Both the position numbers and the translations under genes were made by a program. The notes beneath the pieces were generated by a model. The model ran no database searches. It had not been told where the DNA came from and saw nothing but the letters and a program-made list of their open reading frames with translations. This document shows, piece by piece, positions 50,745 to 60,161 of a stretch of DNA of 64,000 nt. This stretch comes from Streptomyces sp. 378. Its GTDB lineage: Bacteria > Actinomycetota > Actinomycetes > Streptomycetales > Streptomycetaceae. How positions within the stretch are numbered: position 1 is the first letter of the stretch; every line of letters starts with the position of its first letter. The DNA lies in the NCBI RefSeq assembly GCF_030124145.1, contig NZ_JASKMS010000035.1, positions 30,220-94,219 on the forward strand, in the 5' to 3' direction.

Positions 50745-52025
50745 TCAATCGCGTGAGGCGAGGTACTCCTTGACCCCTGGTGCGGTGCGGGCGTCCTCCG
50801 TGTTCACCGCGGCTCCCACGGCCTTGGCGTCCGGCTTGTGCACATAGGTCGAGGTGCTCGCGGGCTGCGCCTTGTCGGAGAAGTTCTGTGCGGTGCCGAG
50901 GCCGACGTCGACCTTGGACTGGGAGCGGTGGGCCTTGACCACGTCCTCGCGGGTGAGGCTGCCGTTCTCGCAGGCCTTCTCCAGGTCGGTGCCCATCAGC
51001 CGAGCGGCGTTGTAGCCGGACAGCACGCCGGAGTCGACGAGGGAGTCCGGGTACTTCTTCTGGTAGGAGGCGACCATCTTGCGCACGCCGGGCAGGTCGG
51101 AGCTGACCGCGGGCGCGGCGCTGACCACGTTCAGCATGGCCGCGAGGGCCGGTGCGGCCGGTGTCTTCATGAGCTGCGGGGCGTAGCCCGGGGCGCTGCT
51201 GACGACGGGCACCTTCAGACCGCGGGAGGCCGCGACGCCGACCAGCGACGCGGTCTGGGCCGGCCCGGCGCTGATCAGGATGGCCTTCACACCTTCCTTG
51301 CGCAGCGCGGAGACCTGCGCGGACAGGTCGGTGTCGGTCGCCTTGATCTTCTGGCCGACGACCTTCACACCGGCCTTCTTCGCGGCCCACTGCGAGCCCT
51401 CGAGGGCGTTGGCGCCGTAGTCGCCCTCGAAGTAGACGTGGCCGATCGTGTCGCCCTTGGCCAGGCCCTTGGTGCGCGTGAGGAAGTCGACCGCGGCGAT
51501 CATGTCGATGTCGTAGGTGGTGCCCAGGACCTGGACCGCGTCCCGGTCCAGCAGGGAGGCGGCCCATGCCTGCGGGAAGGTGAGCAGTTTGTCGCGCTCG
51601 ATGTCGTCGAGCAGCGCGGCCATCACGGGTGAGCCGATGACCTGGGGCAGCGCCACGACGTCCGCGGAGAGGTCGGCGTAGGCGGTGACGGCCTTCTGGA
51701 CGTCGTAGCCGTGGTCCTTGACGACGATCTCGATGCGCCGGTCGCAGATGCCGCCGCGGGCGTTCACCTCGTCCGCCCACATCTGCTGGGCCTGCACGAT
51801 GCTCTTGCCGAGGGTGGCGTAGGGGCCGGTGAGGTCCGTGAGGGCGCCGAGTCTGATGACCTTGTCGGTCACTCCGGGCCCGGTCTTGACGCCGTCGGCG
51901 CCGTCGCCGGTGCTGCCGGAGGAGTCGGCCTTGGAACTGCATCCGGTGCCCGCGAGCAGCAGGGCCGCCAGGGCGGTGGCCAGAAGCGTTCTGGTGCGTG
52001 GTGCGGTGTGGTGCGTGGGCTTCAC
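50745..52025 (-). CDS. Branched-chain amino acid-type ABC transporter substrate-binding lipoprotein
   Basis: This 426-residue periplasmic-binding-fold protein has a signal sequence ending LLAGTGCS (lipid Cys29), then VIRLGALTDLTGPYATLGKS and DHGYDVQKAV, typical of LivJ-like binding proteins with two lobes. Ligands of the family include amino acids, amides, aromatic acids and urea. The GTG at 52025 overlaps the LivM stop by 4 bases. It is the last gene of the operon. Confidence 0.92.
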   Translation of the reverse strand: MKPTHHTAPRTRTLLATALAALLLAGTGCSSKADSSGSTGDGADGVKTGPGVTDKVIRLGALTDLTGPYATLGKSIVQAQQMWADEVNARGGICDRRIEIVVKDHGYDVQKAVTAYADLSADVVALPQVIGSPVMAALLDDIERDKLLTFPQAWAASLLDRDAVQVLGTTYDIDMIAAVDFLTRTKGLAKGDTIGHVYFEGDYGANALEGSQWAAKKAGVKVVGQKIKATDTDLSAQVSALRKEGVKAILISAGPAQTASLVGVAASRGLKVPVVSSAPGYAPQLMKTPAAPALAAMLNVVSAAPAVSSDLPGVRKMVASYQKKYPDSLVDSGVLSGYNAARLMGTDLEKACENGSLTREDVVKAHRSQSKVDVGLGTAQNFSDKAQPASTSTYVHKPDAKAVGAAVNTEDARTAPGVKEYLASRD

Positions 52026-53164
52026 GGGGTGGGCTCCTTGGCTGGTGCGGCGGGCGTGTGCGGTCGGGACGGGGGGGTGGTGTTCGCGGGTGGTGAGGCG
52101 GCGGTTCGGCGGGCGCGCAGGCGGGCGCGCAGCCGGCGGACCAGGCCGTGCAGTCCGTCGGGCGCGAAGAGCAGGATCAGGACGATCGCCGCTCCGTAGA
52201 GGTAGCGGGCGGCCTCGGTGGGGCCGACCGTGCCGTCGGTGGTGCCGGGGGCGGCCACGAGGGGCAGTTGGTCGGCGTAGCGGGTCATCAGCAGGGGCAG
52301 CGCGGTGACGAAGACGGCACCGGCGGTGGCTCCGGCCACCGACCCCAGCCCGCCGATGACGATCATGGCGAGGTAGTCGACGGACAGCACCAGGCCGAAG
52401 TAGTCGGGCACCACGCGGCGGAAGGAGAGCGCGAGCATCACCCCTGCCAGCCCGGCGTACATCGACGAGACGACGAAGGCCGCCGAGCGGTAGCGCGAGA
52501 CGTCCACGCCCATCACCGCGGCCGCGGTCTCGCTGTCGCGCAGCGCCACCAGGGCGCGTCCGGGACGGCCCCTGAGCAGTCCGCGGGCGGTGAACCAGGT
52601 GACCGCGAACAGTGCCAGTCCCAGGTACCACAGCCGTTCCTCGGAGCCGAACGGCACACCCAGCAGGGTCAGTTCGGAGTCCGCGGAGAAGGAGAAGCCG
52701 CCCAGCTCCAGCGGTGGCACGGAGCGGCCGTTGAAGCCGCCGGTGACGGAGTCCGCGGTGAGCAGGACGTGATGCCCGAGGAAGACCAGGGCCAGGGTGG
52801 CGACGCCCAGGTAGATGCCGCGCACCCGGCCGGCGACGGGGCTGAAGAGTCCGCCGGCCGCCCCGGCGAGCAGGACCGCGAGCACGGCGGCCACGGCGGT
52901 CGGGAGGCCGGGTCCGGGCTCACCGGCCAGCCATACGTAGCCGTAGGCGCCCACGGCCAGGAAGAAGGCGTGGCCGAGGGAGAGCTGGCCCGCCGTTCCG
53001 GACAGCAGGCCGAGGCCGACGGCGCCGACGGCGGCCGCCATCGAGAACAGTCCGATGCGCAGCCAGAACGCGTCGAGGTAGAAGGGCAGGGCGCACAGGA
53101 ACGTGACGGCCGCGAGGGTCAGGCCCAGGCGGATCGCACGGGTGCGGGCGAGTCGCTCAGACAC
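52022..53164 (-). CDS. livM: ABC transporter permease LivM type
   Basis: This 380-residue membrane permease has about ten helices and the family signature segment ALRDSETAAAVMGVDVSRYRSAAFVVSS, which contacts the ATPase, and GTAGQLSLGHAFFLAVGAY. It pairs with LivH to form the channel. GTG at 53164 overlaps the LivH stop by 8 bases. The Pro/Ala-rich tail is cytoplasmic. Confidence 0.92.
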   Translation of the reverse strand: MSERLARTRAIRLGLTLAAVTFLCALPFYLDAFWLRIGLFSMAAAVGAVGLGLLSGTAGQLSLGHAFFLAVGAYGYVWLAGEPGPGLPTAVAAVLAVLLAGAAGGLFSPVAGRVRGIYLGVATLALVFLGHHVLLTADSVTGGFNGRSVPPLELGGFSFSADSELTLLGVPFGSEERLWYLGLALFAVTWFTARGLLRGRPGRALVALRDSETAAAVMGVDVSRYRSAAFVVSSMYAGLAGVMLALSFRRVVPDYFGLVLSVDYLAMIVIGGLGSVAGATAGAVFVTALPLLMTRYADQLPLVAAPGTTDGTVGPTEAARYLYGAAIVLILLFAPDGLHGLVRRLRARLRARRTAASPPANTTPPSRPHTPAAPAKEPTP

Positions 53165-54056
53165 GGACCGCCGCCTTCGCGCCGAACAGCCCGGTGGGCC
53201 TGACCAGCAGCACCAGCACCATCACCGCGTAGGGGGCGACGTCGCCGAACCCCTCACCCAGGACGTGCAGATCGGACTGGTAGCCCGCCACGAGCGCCTC
53301 GGTCATGCCGATCAGCAGGCTGCCCGCGAGGGCGCCGGGCGGCGAGGCCATCCCGCCGAGGATCGCCGCCGGGAACGCCTTCAGGGCGATCTGCCCGGTG
53401 GTGCGCTCCAGTCCGGGTGCGGGGAACGCGGCGAGGAAGACCGCCGCCAGGGCGGCCAGCGCTCCGGCGAGGCACCAGGCGAGCATGCGTATGCGCGCCA
53501 GTCGCACGCCCATCAGGGAGGCCGCTTCCACATCCTCCGCGGCGGCACGCAGCGACAGGCCCCACGAGGTGTACCGGAACAGGGCGAAGACGCCTGCGAT
53601 GACCACGCCGGAGACCACGATCGCGGCGATCCGGCTGTCCGCGACGGTCACCGGCCCGAGCCCGCTGACCGCGTCGCCCCAGGGGTCGCCGAGTGAGAGC
53701 AGGTCGCCGCCGATGCGCCGCGACAGGTCGGTGAGGATGAGGATGTCGACGCCGATGGTGACGATGGTCTGCACGTGGGCGGTGTGCGGGTCCGCTCCCC
53801 CGCCGGCCTGGAGGAGGAAGCGGTCCATGGCGCCGGCCACGGCCGCCGTGATGAGCACCGACAGCGCGAGGGCGCCGGCGAAGCCGAGGTCGTCGTGGAG
53901 TACGGCGGTGAGGTAGCCGCCGAGCAGCAGCAGGGAGCCGTGGGCGAAGTTCATGACGCCGGAGGCCTTGAAGATGATGACGAAGCCGAGGGCGACCAGG
54001 GCGTAGACCGCGCCGAGGGCGAGGCCGTTGAAGACGTTGTCCAGGAGGGTGGTCAT
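53157..54056 (-). CDS. livH: ABC transporter permease LivH type
   Basis: This 299-residue permease starts TTLLDNVFNGLALGAVYALVALGF and has FKASGVMNFAHGSLLLLGGY and the coupling segment LRAAAEDVEAASLMGVRLARIRM. About eight transmembrane helices. The ATG at 54056 overlaps the LivG stop (ATGA). Confidence 0.92.
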   Translation of the reverse strand: MTTLLDNVFNGLALGAVYALVALGFVIIFKASGVMNFAHGSLLLLGGYLTAVLHDDLGFAGALALSVLITAAVAGAMDRFLLQAGGGADPHTAHVQTIVTIGVDILILTDLSRRIGGDLLSLGDPWGDAVSGLGPVTVADSRIAAIVVSGVVIAGVFALFRYTSWGLSLRAAAEDVEAASLMGVRLARIRMLAWCLAGALAALAAVFLAAFPAPGLERTTGQIALKAFPAAILGGMASPPGALAGSLLIGMTEALVAGYQSDLHVLGEGFGDVAPYAVMVLVLLVRPTGLFGAKAAVRV

Positions 54057-54853
54057 GCCGCGTCCTCCTGCTCGGCGCCGGTGCCGAGGTAGGCGCGCAG
54101 CACCTCGGGGTCGCGGCGGACCTCGTCCGGGGTGCCGTGGGCGATGACGCGGCCGAAGTCGAGGACCGTGACCTCGTCGGCGAGCCGCATGACCAGGCCC
54201 ATGTCGTGCTCCACGAGGACGACGGAGAGGCCGAGTTCGGCTCGGACGGTGTGCACGACCTCCACCGTGCGGGCGCGTTCGGCCGCGTTCATGCCGGCGA
54301 CCGGCTCGTCGAGCAGCAGGACGCTCGGCTCCAGGCACAGGGCGCGGGCGAACTCCACGCGCTTGCGGTCGCCGTAGGAGAGCAGGGCCACCGGGCTGTC
54401 GAAGTGCGCTGCCAGGCCGGTCAGTTCGGCGATCTCCCGAGCCCGGCCGAGGTGCGCGCGTTGTTCGCGCCGGGCGTGCGGCAGGCGCAGCGCGCTGGCG
54501 GTGAACCCGGCCCGGGTCAGGGCGTGGCGGCCGAGCATGAGGTTGTCGGCGACCGTGCCCTGGGTGGTGACGATGTTCTGGAAGGTACGGGCGACGCCGA
54601 GGGCGGCGATGCGGTGCGGGGCGAGCCGGGTGAGGTCGGCGTCGCCGAGTCGTACGGTGCCCGTGGCCGGGCGGCACAGCCCCGACAGCACGTTGAAGCA
54701 GGTGGACTTGCCCGCTCCGTTGGGTCCGATGAGCGCGTGGACGGAGCCCGGGGCGACGGTGAAGGACACCGCGTCGAGGGCGGTGAGCCCCGCGAAGCGG
54801 ACGGTCACGTCCGTCACGGTCAGTTCGGGCGGTGCGGTGGTGCGGACGGTCAC
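54053..54853 (-). CDS. livG: ABC transporter ATP-binding protein LivG type
   Basis: This 266-residue ATPase has Walker A GPNGAGKST, signature LSYGDRKRVEFARAL (LSYG replaces LSGG, as usual in LivG), Walker B LLLDEPVAGMN, and H-loop LVEHDMGLVM. The GTG at 54853 overlaps the LivF stop (GTGA). It energises uptake with LivF. Confidence 0.93.
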   Translation of the reverse strand: MTVRTTAPPELTVTDVTVRFAGLTALDAVSFTVAPGSVHALIGPNGAGKSTCFNVLSGLCRPATGTVRLGDADLTRLAPHRIAALGVARTFQNIVTTQGTVADNLMLGRHALTRAGFTASALRLPHARREQRAHLGRAREIAELTGLAAHFDSPVALLSYGDRKRVEFARALCLEPSVLLLDEPVAGMNAAERARTVEVVHTVRAELGLSVVLVEHDMGLVMRLADEVTVLDFGRVIAHGTPDEVRRDPEVLRAYLGTGAEQEDAA

Positions 54854-55671
54854 GCGGCTCCCTGCCCCTCGGTGGTCGCGGCTCTCGATGCGGGCTCGGT
54901 GCCTTCTTCGGTGGTTTCGCCCAGGTACAGCCGCTTCACGGCGTCGGTGCGGGCGAGTTCGTCCGCGGGCCCGGAGAGCCGGACCTCGCCGACCTCCAGG
55001 ACGTGGGCGGTGTCGGCGAGGGACAGCGCCATGCCCGCGTTCTGCTCGACGAGCAGGACGGCGGTGCCCTGGGCGTTGATCTCGCGGACGACCTCGGCGA
55101 TCCGGTGGACCATCTGGGGGGCGAGGCCCAGGGAGGGCTCGTCGAGCAGGAGGAGGCGCGGCGCGGCCATGAGGGCCCGGCCGATGGCGAGCATCTGCTG
55201 TTCGCCGCCGGACAGCAGCCCCGCCGCCTGCCGGGTGCGTTCGGCGAGGCGCGGGAACAGGGTGAAGACCCGGTCGCGGGCCTCGGCGACCTGGTCCCGG
55301 CGGCGGCGTCCGAGGCCGAGGCCGCCGGAGCGCAGGTTCTCGTCGACGGTGAGTCCGGCGAAGACCCGGCGTCCCTCGGGGACCTGCACGACTCCGGCGC
55401 GTACCGCGGCCACCGGGTCGCGGCCGTCGAGTCGCGTGGCGCCGTAGCGGATGCGGCCTGCCGTGATCGCGCCGCGGTGCAGGCGCAGGGTGCCCGACAC
55501 CGCCCGCAGCAGGGTCGTCTTGCCCGCGCCGTTGGCGCCGAGCAGGGCGACGACCGTGCCGTGCGGGACGGTCAGGGACACGGAGCGAAGGGCGGACAGG
55601 GCGCGGCCGTAGGTCACGTCGAGGCCCTCGACGTGCAGGGCGGGCTCTTCGTCCGGTGGTGCTTCGGGCAT
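54850..55671 (-). CDS. livF: ABC transporter ATP-binding protein LivF type
   Basis: This 273-residue ATPase has Walker A GANGAGKTT, signature LSGGEQQML, Walker B LLLLDEPSLGLAP and H-switch region LVEQNAGMAL (Gln instead of His, normal in LivF). The ATG at 55671 follows GAGGAG; GTG at 55674 is possible. It is the first gene of the five-gene operon, downstream of the PucR-type regulator. Confidence 0.93.
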   Translation of the reverse strand: MPEAPPDEEPALHVEGLDVTYGRALSALRSVSLTVPHGTVVALLGANGAGKTTLLRAVSGTLRLHRGAITAGRIRYGATRLDGRDPVAAVRAGVVQVPEGRRVFAGLTVDENLRSGGLGLGRRRRDQVAEARDRVFTLFPRLAERTRQAAGLLSGGEQQMLAIGRALMAAPRLLLLDEPSLGLAPQMVHRIAEVVREINAQGTAVLLVEQNAGMALSLADTAHVLEVGEVRLSGPADELARTDAVKRLYLGETTEEGTEPASRAATTEGQGAA

Positions 55672-55949
55672 CACGGCTCCTCGGATCCGTGCCGTCGGGC
55701 ACGGGTGCTTCGGGGGAAGGGCAGCTCACGACAGCACGGGCCCGGGCGTGCGGTACAGGTGTCCGGACCGGGTGGCTGCGCGGTCCCAACGCGGGTCGGC
55801 GGGGATTGTGCGGCTGCCCAGAGTGGCGACCGGCCGGGGCCCCGGAAGCTCCGGGACCTCCGGAAGCCGGAGGCCCCGGGCCATACGCACTGCCCTGGTC
55901 GTGCGTGCCGAGTCGTTTCCTCGCCCGGCAGGCGTCGGCAGAGCGCCCG

Positions 55950-57218
55950 TCAGCCGGGCAGCAGGCGGCGCGCCGTCAGGGCGAGGCTGATCTCCACCAC
56001 GTCGTGCGGACGCGCCAGGGAGCGGCCGATGAGCTGCTCGCAGCGGCGCAGCCGGTTCAGGACGGTGTTGCGGTGGCAGTACAGCCGTTCACCGGCTCGC
56101 TGCGCGGACCCCTCGCAGGCGAACCAGGCGACCAGGGTGTCCAGCAGAACGTCCCGGTCGGACGGTTCGAGCCGCAGCAGCGGGCCGAGCACCCGCTCGA
56201 TGAGGGTCGCGCCGAGCTCCGGGCAGGAGACGACCAGCGCCTCGGGCAGGTGCTCGGCGAGCCGGACGGTGCCGCCCTCGGGCGGGCAGATGCTCAGGGC
56301 CAGGTCGGCCAGCCGCCGGGCGTCCGCGACGGCGGCGAGTCCCGTCACGGCGCCTCCGACCCCGATCCGGCATCCGGCCCGGCCGTCGGTGGGCAGGCCC
56401 AGGGCCACCACGGGGTCATGGCCGGCCTCCTCGTCCCCCGTGTCGCCGAGCAGGACGATGCCGTAGTCCGCCTCCACTCCCGTGTGCCGGTAGACGCTGC
56501 CACCGGGCGCGGGGTCCTGCGGGCCTCCGCCGGTGACCGCGACGACGACGTACCGGCCGTGCTCCGGCAGGCACAGCCGCTCGGCGGTCTCGGGCAGGTC
56601 GGCGATCCGGCTCGTGCCGTCCAGGAGGGCCGCCGCCAGCAGACGCACCCGGTTCTCGCGCCGCCAGGCGAGCTGCCGCTCCGCCTGCCGGTAGGCGTCC
56701 GCCACGAGGGTGCAGTGCTCGTCGACGAAGTTCCACACGTCCGTGGCCACGTGCACGAGGAGCCGGATGTCCTCCGGTTGCGAGCGGGTGGTCTCCTCGA
56801 CCAGCCGCTGCCACACCAGGGACCCGCCCAGCCGGAACGCGTGCAGCAGGGCGTCCAGCGGCAGCCCCTGCTCGGCCCGGACGACACCGATCCGCCAGGT
56901 GCAGCGGTGGGCGGCCTCGCGGGTGCCGCGCGGGTCGAGCAGCGAGGTCACGCTGTGCCGCAACGAGCGGTGAACCTCTTGCCAGGTGGCGGCGTGATCG
57001 TGCTCCAGCGCCGTCCGGTACGCCGGTTCCTGCTCGCGCAGGACCGCCAGCAGCCGGTCGGTCAGGTCCGGCAGGTCGTCGAGCAGGACACGGGCCGCAC
57101 GGTGCAGGACGCGCAGCGCGTCGGCGTCGATCAGCGACCGGATCCGGCGTGTCCGCGGCTGTGGAACGGGGGTCGGCCCGGTGCGGAACGTCGTGCGTGT
57201 GCGTGCGGCAGGATGCAT
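55950..57218 (-). CDS. PucR/CdaR-type helix-turn-helix regulator
   Basis: This 422-residue regulator has an N-terminal RsbRD-like or helical sensor region (about 30-170, LLDDLPDLTDRLLAVLREQEPAY, RLGGSLVWQRLVEE), a GGDEF-like middle domain (about 240-320), and the C-terminal PucR HTH (CEGSAQRAGERLYCHRNTVLNRLRRCEQLIG). It lies just upstream of and on the same strand as the liv operon (279 bases), so it is a likely controller of the transporter. GGGAGG precedes the ATG at 57218. Confidence 0.9.
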   Translation of the reverse strand: MHPAARTRTTFRTGPTPVPQPRTRRIRSLIDADALRVLHRAARVLLDDLPDLTDRLLAVLREQEPAYRTALEHDHAATWQEVHRSLRHSVTSLLDPRGTREAAHRCTWRIGVVRAEQGLPLDALLHAFRLGGSLVWQRLVEETTRSQPEDIRLLVHVATDVWNFVDEHCTLVADAYRQAERQLAWRRENRVRLLAAALLDGTSRIADLPETAERLCLPEHGRYVVVAVTGGGPQDPAPGGSVYRHTGVEADYGIVLLGDTGDEEAGHDPVVALGLPTDGRAGCRIGVGGAVTGLAAVADARRLADLALSICPPEGGTVRLAEHLPEALVVSCPELGATLIERVLGPLLRLEPSDRDVLLDTLVAWFACEGSAQRAGERLYCHRNTVLNRLRRCEQLIGRSLARPHDVVEISLALTARRLLPG

Positions 57219-57399
57219 CGCGGTCCTCCCCCAACTTCGGCCTTCCGGCAGCGCCCGGCGCCGACCGGGCTCAGCGGCGTCCGACGGGTGCGCTGCGCGT
57301 TCGGCCACCGTCACCCAATAGTCCTGCCTCGAAGAATGGCATACCGTCCGGTCGGTCTCCAGGGTCGTGCGGCAGCCTTTTCGACCGGGGGAGCCGGTC

Positions 57400-58989
57400 T
57401 CAGCGGCTCTCTTGGTCGACCAGACGGGCCAGCTCGACGCGGGAGCGCACACCGAGAGCCGCGAAGACGTTGCGCAGGTGGTAGTCGACCGTGCGGGTGC
57501 TGACGGCCAGCCGCTGGGCCACTTCCCTGTTGGTGGCACCCTCGGCCACGTGGCGCGCGATCCGCAGCTGCTGCGGCGTCAGTCGCGAGAGCCCCGCGCT
57601 CGGCTCCGTGGCGGACGCGGCTCCGTTGGCGCGCAACTCGCCGCGCGTCTGGTCGGCCCAGGCGCCGGCGCCGCAGCGTTCGAAGGCGACCAGGGCGGCT
57701 CCGAGCCTGCCACGGGCCTCCCGCAGCCGACGGCGCCGCCGCAGCCACCGGCCGTAGAGAAGCTCGGTGCGGGCACGCTCGAAGTCGCCGCCCGATGCGT
57801 CGTGCAGGGTGAGCGCCCTCAGGTAGAGCTCGTCGGCCTCACCGTCCTCGGCGGCCAGCAGGGCACGGCAGCGCGCGAGCTGGGCGGGCGCGTGCGGATC
57901 GGCGCCGAAGGCCGCCCACCGGGCGAGATCGTCCACGACCCCCCGCGCGTCTTCCGGCTGCCCGGCGAGCACCGCGGCCTCCACGAAGCAGGGCACGGCC
58001 AGCATCCACACCGCGAAGTGACCACGCCGCGGACCGGCCCCGACGAGCGGGCCGAGCCGGTCGGCGGCCTCCAGGGGACGGCCGCGGGCCAGGTCGGCGC
58101 GGGCGATGGCCCACTCCGCCAGCGTCGCGGCCTGCGCCAGGCCATGGCGACGGGCGGTATGCAGGGCGGCCGAGGCGTGGCCCGCGACCGCGGCGGTGTC
58201 CCCCTCGATCGAAGCGGCCAGGGCGAGCAGGGCGTGGTGGCTCGCCGCGATGTTGCGGTGGCCCGCCAGCAGGGCCGCGCGCACGCCCTCCTCCGCGTGG
58301 GCGCGGGCCTGCGCATGGCGCCCGGCGCGCAGTTCGCCGTACGCCAGGTACTCCAGGGCCCGTGCTTCGTAAGCGTCGCTTTCCGCGTTGCGGGCGGCCG
58401 CGAGGGCGCGTGAGCCGGCGGTGCGAGCCGCCCGGACGTCCCCGAGCAGCAGGGCCGCCGCCGCGGCGCGCAACAGCCGCTCCGGACGGCCGTCGATGTG
58501 CGCCTGGTCCAGCACGCGCCGCAGCGGCCCGGCTGCGCGCTCCGGCCTGCGGGCCAGCAGAGCCCGCAGGCCGTCGCGGTAGTCGCGGAGGAAGGGGTCC
58601 CGGGCCCATTCCGGCCCCGGCCCCGACTGCCCGCCCTCGGGCACGGTCCCGTGTGCCGCGGTGTCCGGTGCGGCGCACCCCACGGCCCGCGCCGGGGTCT
58701 CCACACCGTCGAGGACGGCCAGACAGGCCGGCACGTCGCCCGAGGCCCATGCGGCGTCTGCCGCGCAGAGGCGAGCGGCCTCGGCCGTCTCGGGGGCGTG
58801 AAGGGCCAGCAGGGATGCGGCCAGCAACAGGGACTCGCGCGCGTCACCCACCGGCCCGTCGAACAACTGCCGCTTGGCGCGAGCGAGTTCGGCACCACCG
58901 CGGTCCTCGGCGGCCGACCGGGCGGTGTCCCGCCCGGTCCGGCTCCCGGTGCGGGGAGCCGTCCGCGCCCTGCTGCTTTCTCCGGTCAT
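57400..58989 (-). CDS. LuxR-family regulator with a long TPR-type helical domain
   Basis: This 529-residue protein is mostly Ala/Leu/Arg-rich helical repeats (about 40-450; RAEWAIARADLARGRPLEAADRL-like units), as in LAL regulators but without their N-terminal ATPase. A C-terminal LuxR HTH lies at about 470-525 (LTPQQLRIARHVAEGATNREV, STRTVDYHLRNVFAALGV). The start at 58989 (MTGESSRART) lacks an obvious ribosome binding site, so an upstream GTG is possible. It could be a truncated LAL gene that lost its AAA domain. Confidence 0.8.
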   Translation of the reverse strand: MTGESSRARTAPRTGSRTGRDTARSAAEDRGGAELARAKRQLFDGPVGDARESLLLAASLLALHAPETAEAARLCAADAAWASGDVPACLAVLDGVETPARAVGCAAPDTAAHGTVPEGGQSGPGPEWARDPFLRDYRDGLRALLARRPERAAGPLRRVLDQAHIDGRPERLLRAAAAALLLGDVRAARTAGSRALAAARNAESDAYEARALEYLAYGELRAGRHAQARAHAEEGVRAALLAGHRNIAASHHALLALAASIEGDTAAVAGHASAALHTARRHGLAQAATLAEWAIARADLARGRPLEAADRLGPLVGAGPRRGHFAVWMLAVPCFVEAAVLAGQPEDARGVVDDLARWAAFGADPHAPAQLARCRALLAAEDGEADELYLRALTLHDASGGDFERARTELLYGRWLRRRRRLREARGRLGAALVAFERCGAGAWADQTRGELRANGAASATEPSAGLSRLTPQQLRIARHVAEGATNREVAQRLAVSTRTVDYHLRNVFAALGVRSRVELARLVDQESR

Positions 58990-59152
58990 CCAACGGAGGT
59001 TACTTGCGCGTAAAGAAGACCGGAAGGCTGACGTCCGGGCGTCCCGGCATGCAAACCCGCAGCTCCACCCGCACGTCGGCCGAGCTCGGCCCGGGGGACG
59101 GTTTGTGCCGCGGCCCAACGGCCGGCCCTCCCGGCCGTGCCCCGGCACGCCG

Positions 59153-59187
59153 CCGGCGGCGGACGCGGGTGACGCGTCCGCCGCCGG
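59153..59187 (-). terminator. Terminator after the polyester hydrolase gene
   Basis: A perfect 15-base inverted repeat (59153-59167 with 59173-59187) and 5-base loop lie 45 bases beyond the hydrolase stop at 59232 and before the LuxR gene start. Confidence 0.82.
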
Positions 59188-59231
59188 TTTGCCCCTCACT
59201 GCCGCCTACCGCGGCCCGGGGGCGCGGGACA

Positions 59232-60161
59232 TCAGGAGCGGTGCGGGCAGTTGCCCCGGTACTCCTCGATGGTCAGGCTCGGCCGGGGCAGCGGGCACAG
59301 GAACTGCTCGTAGCGGGTGTCGTTGTCGATGAACCGCTTGAGCCAGGAAACGCTGTACTTCGCGATCGTCGTGTTCGACGAGTTGGGCGTGAAGTGAGTG
59401 GCCGAGTTCAGCTCCAGATAGGCCCGGTCCAGCGACGAGGACAGGCTCGAGTAGAAGGGCTCGGCGTGGGAGGCGACCGGGGCGATGGAGTCCCCGTCGG
59501 CTCCGAAGATCAGGGTCGGCGTGGTGACCTCGGGCCAGGTCTTGTCGAGGTTCCACGGGGTCAGCGGGATCGCCGCCTGGAGGGCCGGGCGCGACTTGGC
59601 GGCCTCCAGACTGCCGCCGCCGCCCATCGAGTGGCCCATCACGCCCAGGCGAGAGGCGTCGACGCGGCCGCGCACCGAACTGCGCTGGGTGAGGTAGTCC
59701 AAGGCGGCCAGGAGCTGGCGGCCGCGCGAGTCGGGCTGGTCGAGCGTGGTGAGCGTGTCGATGGTGAACACCACGAAGCCCTGCGAGGCCAGGCGCGGCC
59801 CGAGCCAGGAGATGGACGACTCGTAGGCGGTGTAGCCGGGCGAGACGGCCACCGCGCCGAAGGTGCCGTCACTGGTGCTCGTCGGGTAGTAGATGGTGCC
59901 GCCCCCGAATCCGGTGACGGACAGCGAGGAGACGGACGTCTGCGACACGGCGTACGGGCCGCGCAGCGCCTCGATGCTGGAGGCGGTGGGGGCCGGGCCG
60001 CGCTCGTAGGGGTTGTCCGCGGCGTGGGCGCCAGGGCCGGCCAGGGGGCCCAGGCCGACGACGACGGCGAGCGCCGCCCCGGCGGCGGCCAGTCGCCCGG
60101 CCCGGCGCCCGCGTGAACCACGGGCGCGAGGGGGTGAATCGGTGTGGGGGTGGAGTGGCAC
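59232..60161 (-). CDS. Secreted polyester hydrolase (actinobacterial cutinase/PETase family)
   Basis: This 309-residue protein has a twin-Arg-containing signal (RRAGRLAAAGAALAVVVG, cleavage near AHA, residue 47) and the mature enzyme starting ADNPYERGPAPT. The triad is Ser178 (GHSMGGGGS), Asp224 (GADGDSIAPV) and His256 (ATHFTPN). Substrate-cleft residues match type I PET hydrolases: Tyr110 (SPGYTAY), Met179, Trp203 (TPWNLDK). The C-terminal disulfide is Cys289-Cys305. It hydrolyses cutin or aliphatic and perhaps aromatic polyesters outside the cell. GTG start with AGAGGA upstream. Confidence 0.93.
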   Translation of the reverse strand: MPLHPHTDSPPRARGSRGRRAGRLAAAGAALAVVVGLGPLAGPGAHAADNPYERGPAPTASSIEALRGPYAVSQTSVSSLSVTGFGGGTIYYPTSTSDGTFGAVAVSPGYTAYESSISWLGPRLASQGFVVFTIDTLTTLDQPDSRGRQLLAALDYLTQRSSVRGRVDASRLGVMGHSMGGGGSLEAAKSRPALQAAIPLTPWNLDKTWPEVTTPTLIFGADGDSIAPVASHAEPFYSSLSSSLDRAYLELNSATHFTPNSSNTTIAKYSVSWLKRFIDNDTRYEQFLCPLPRPSLTIEEYRGNCPHRS

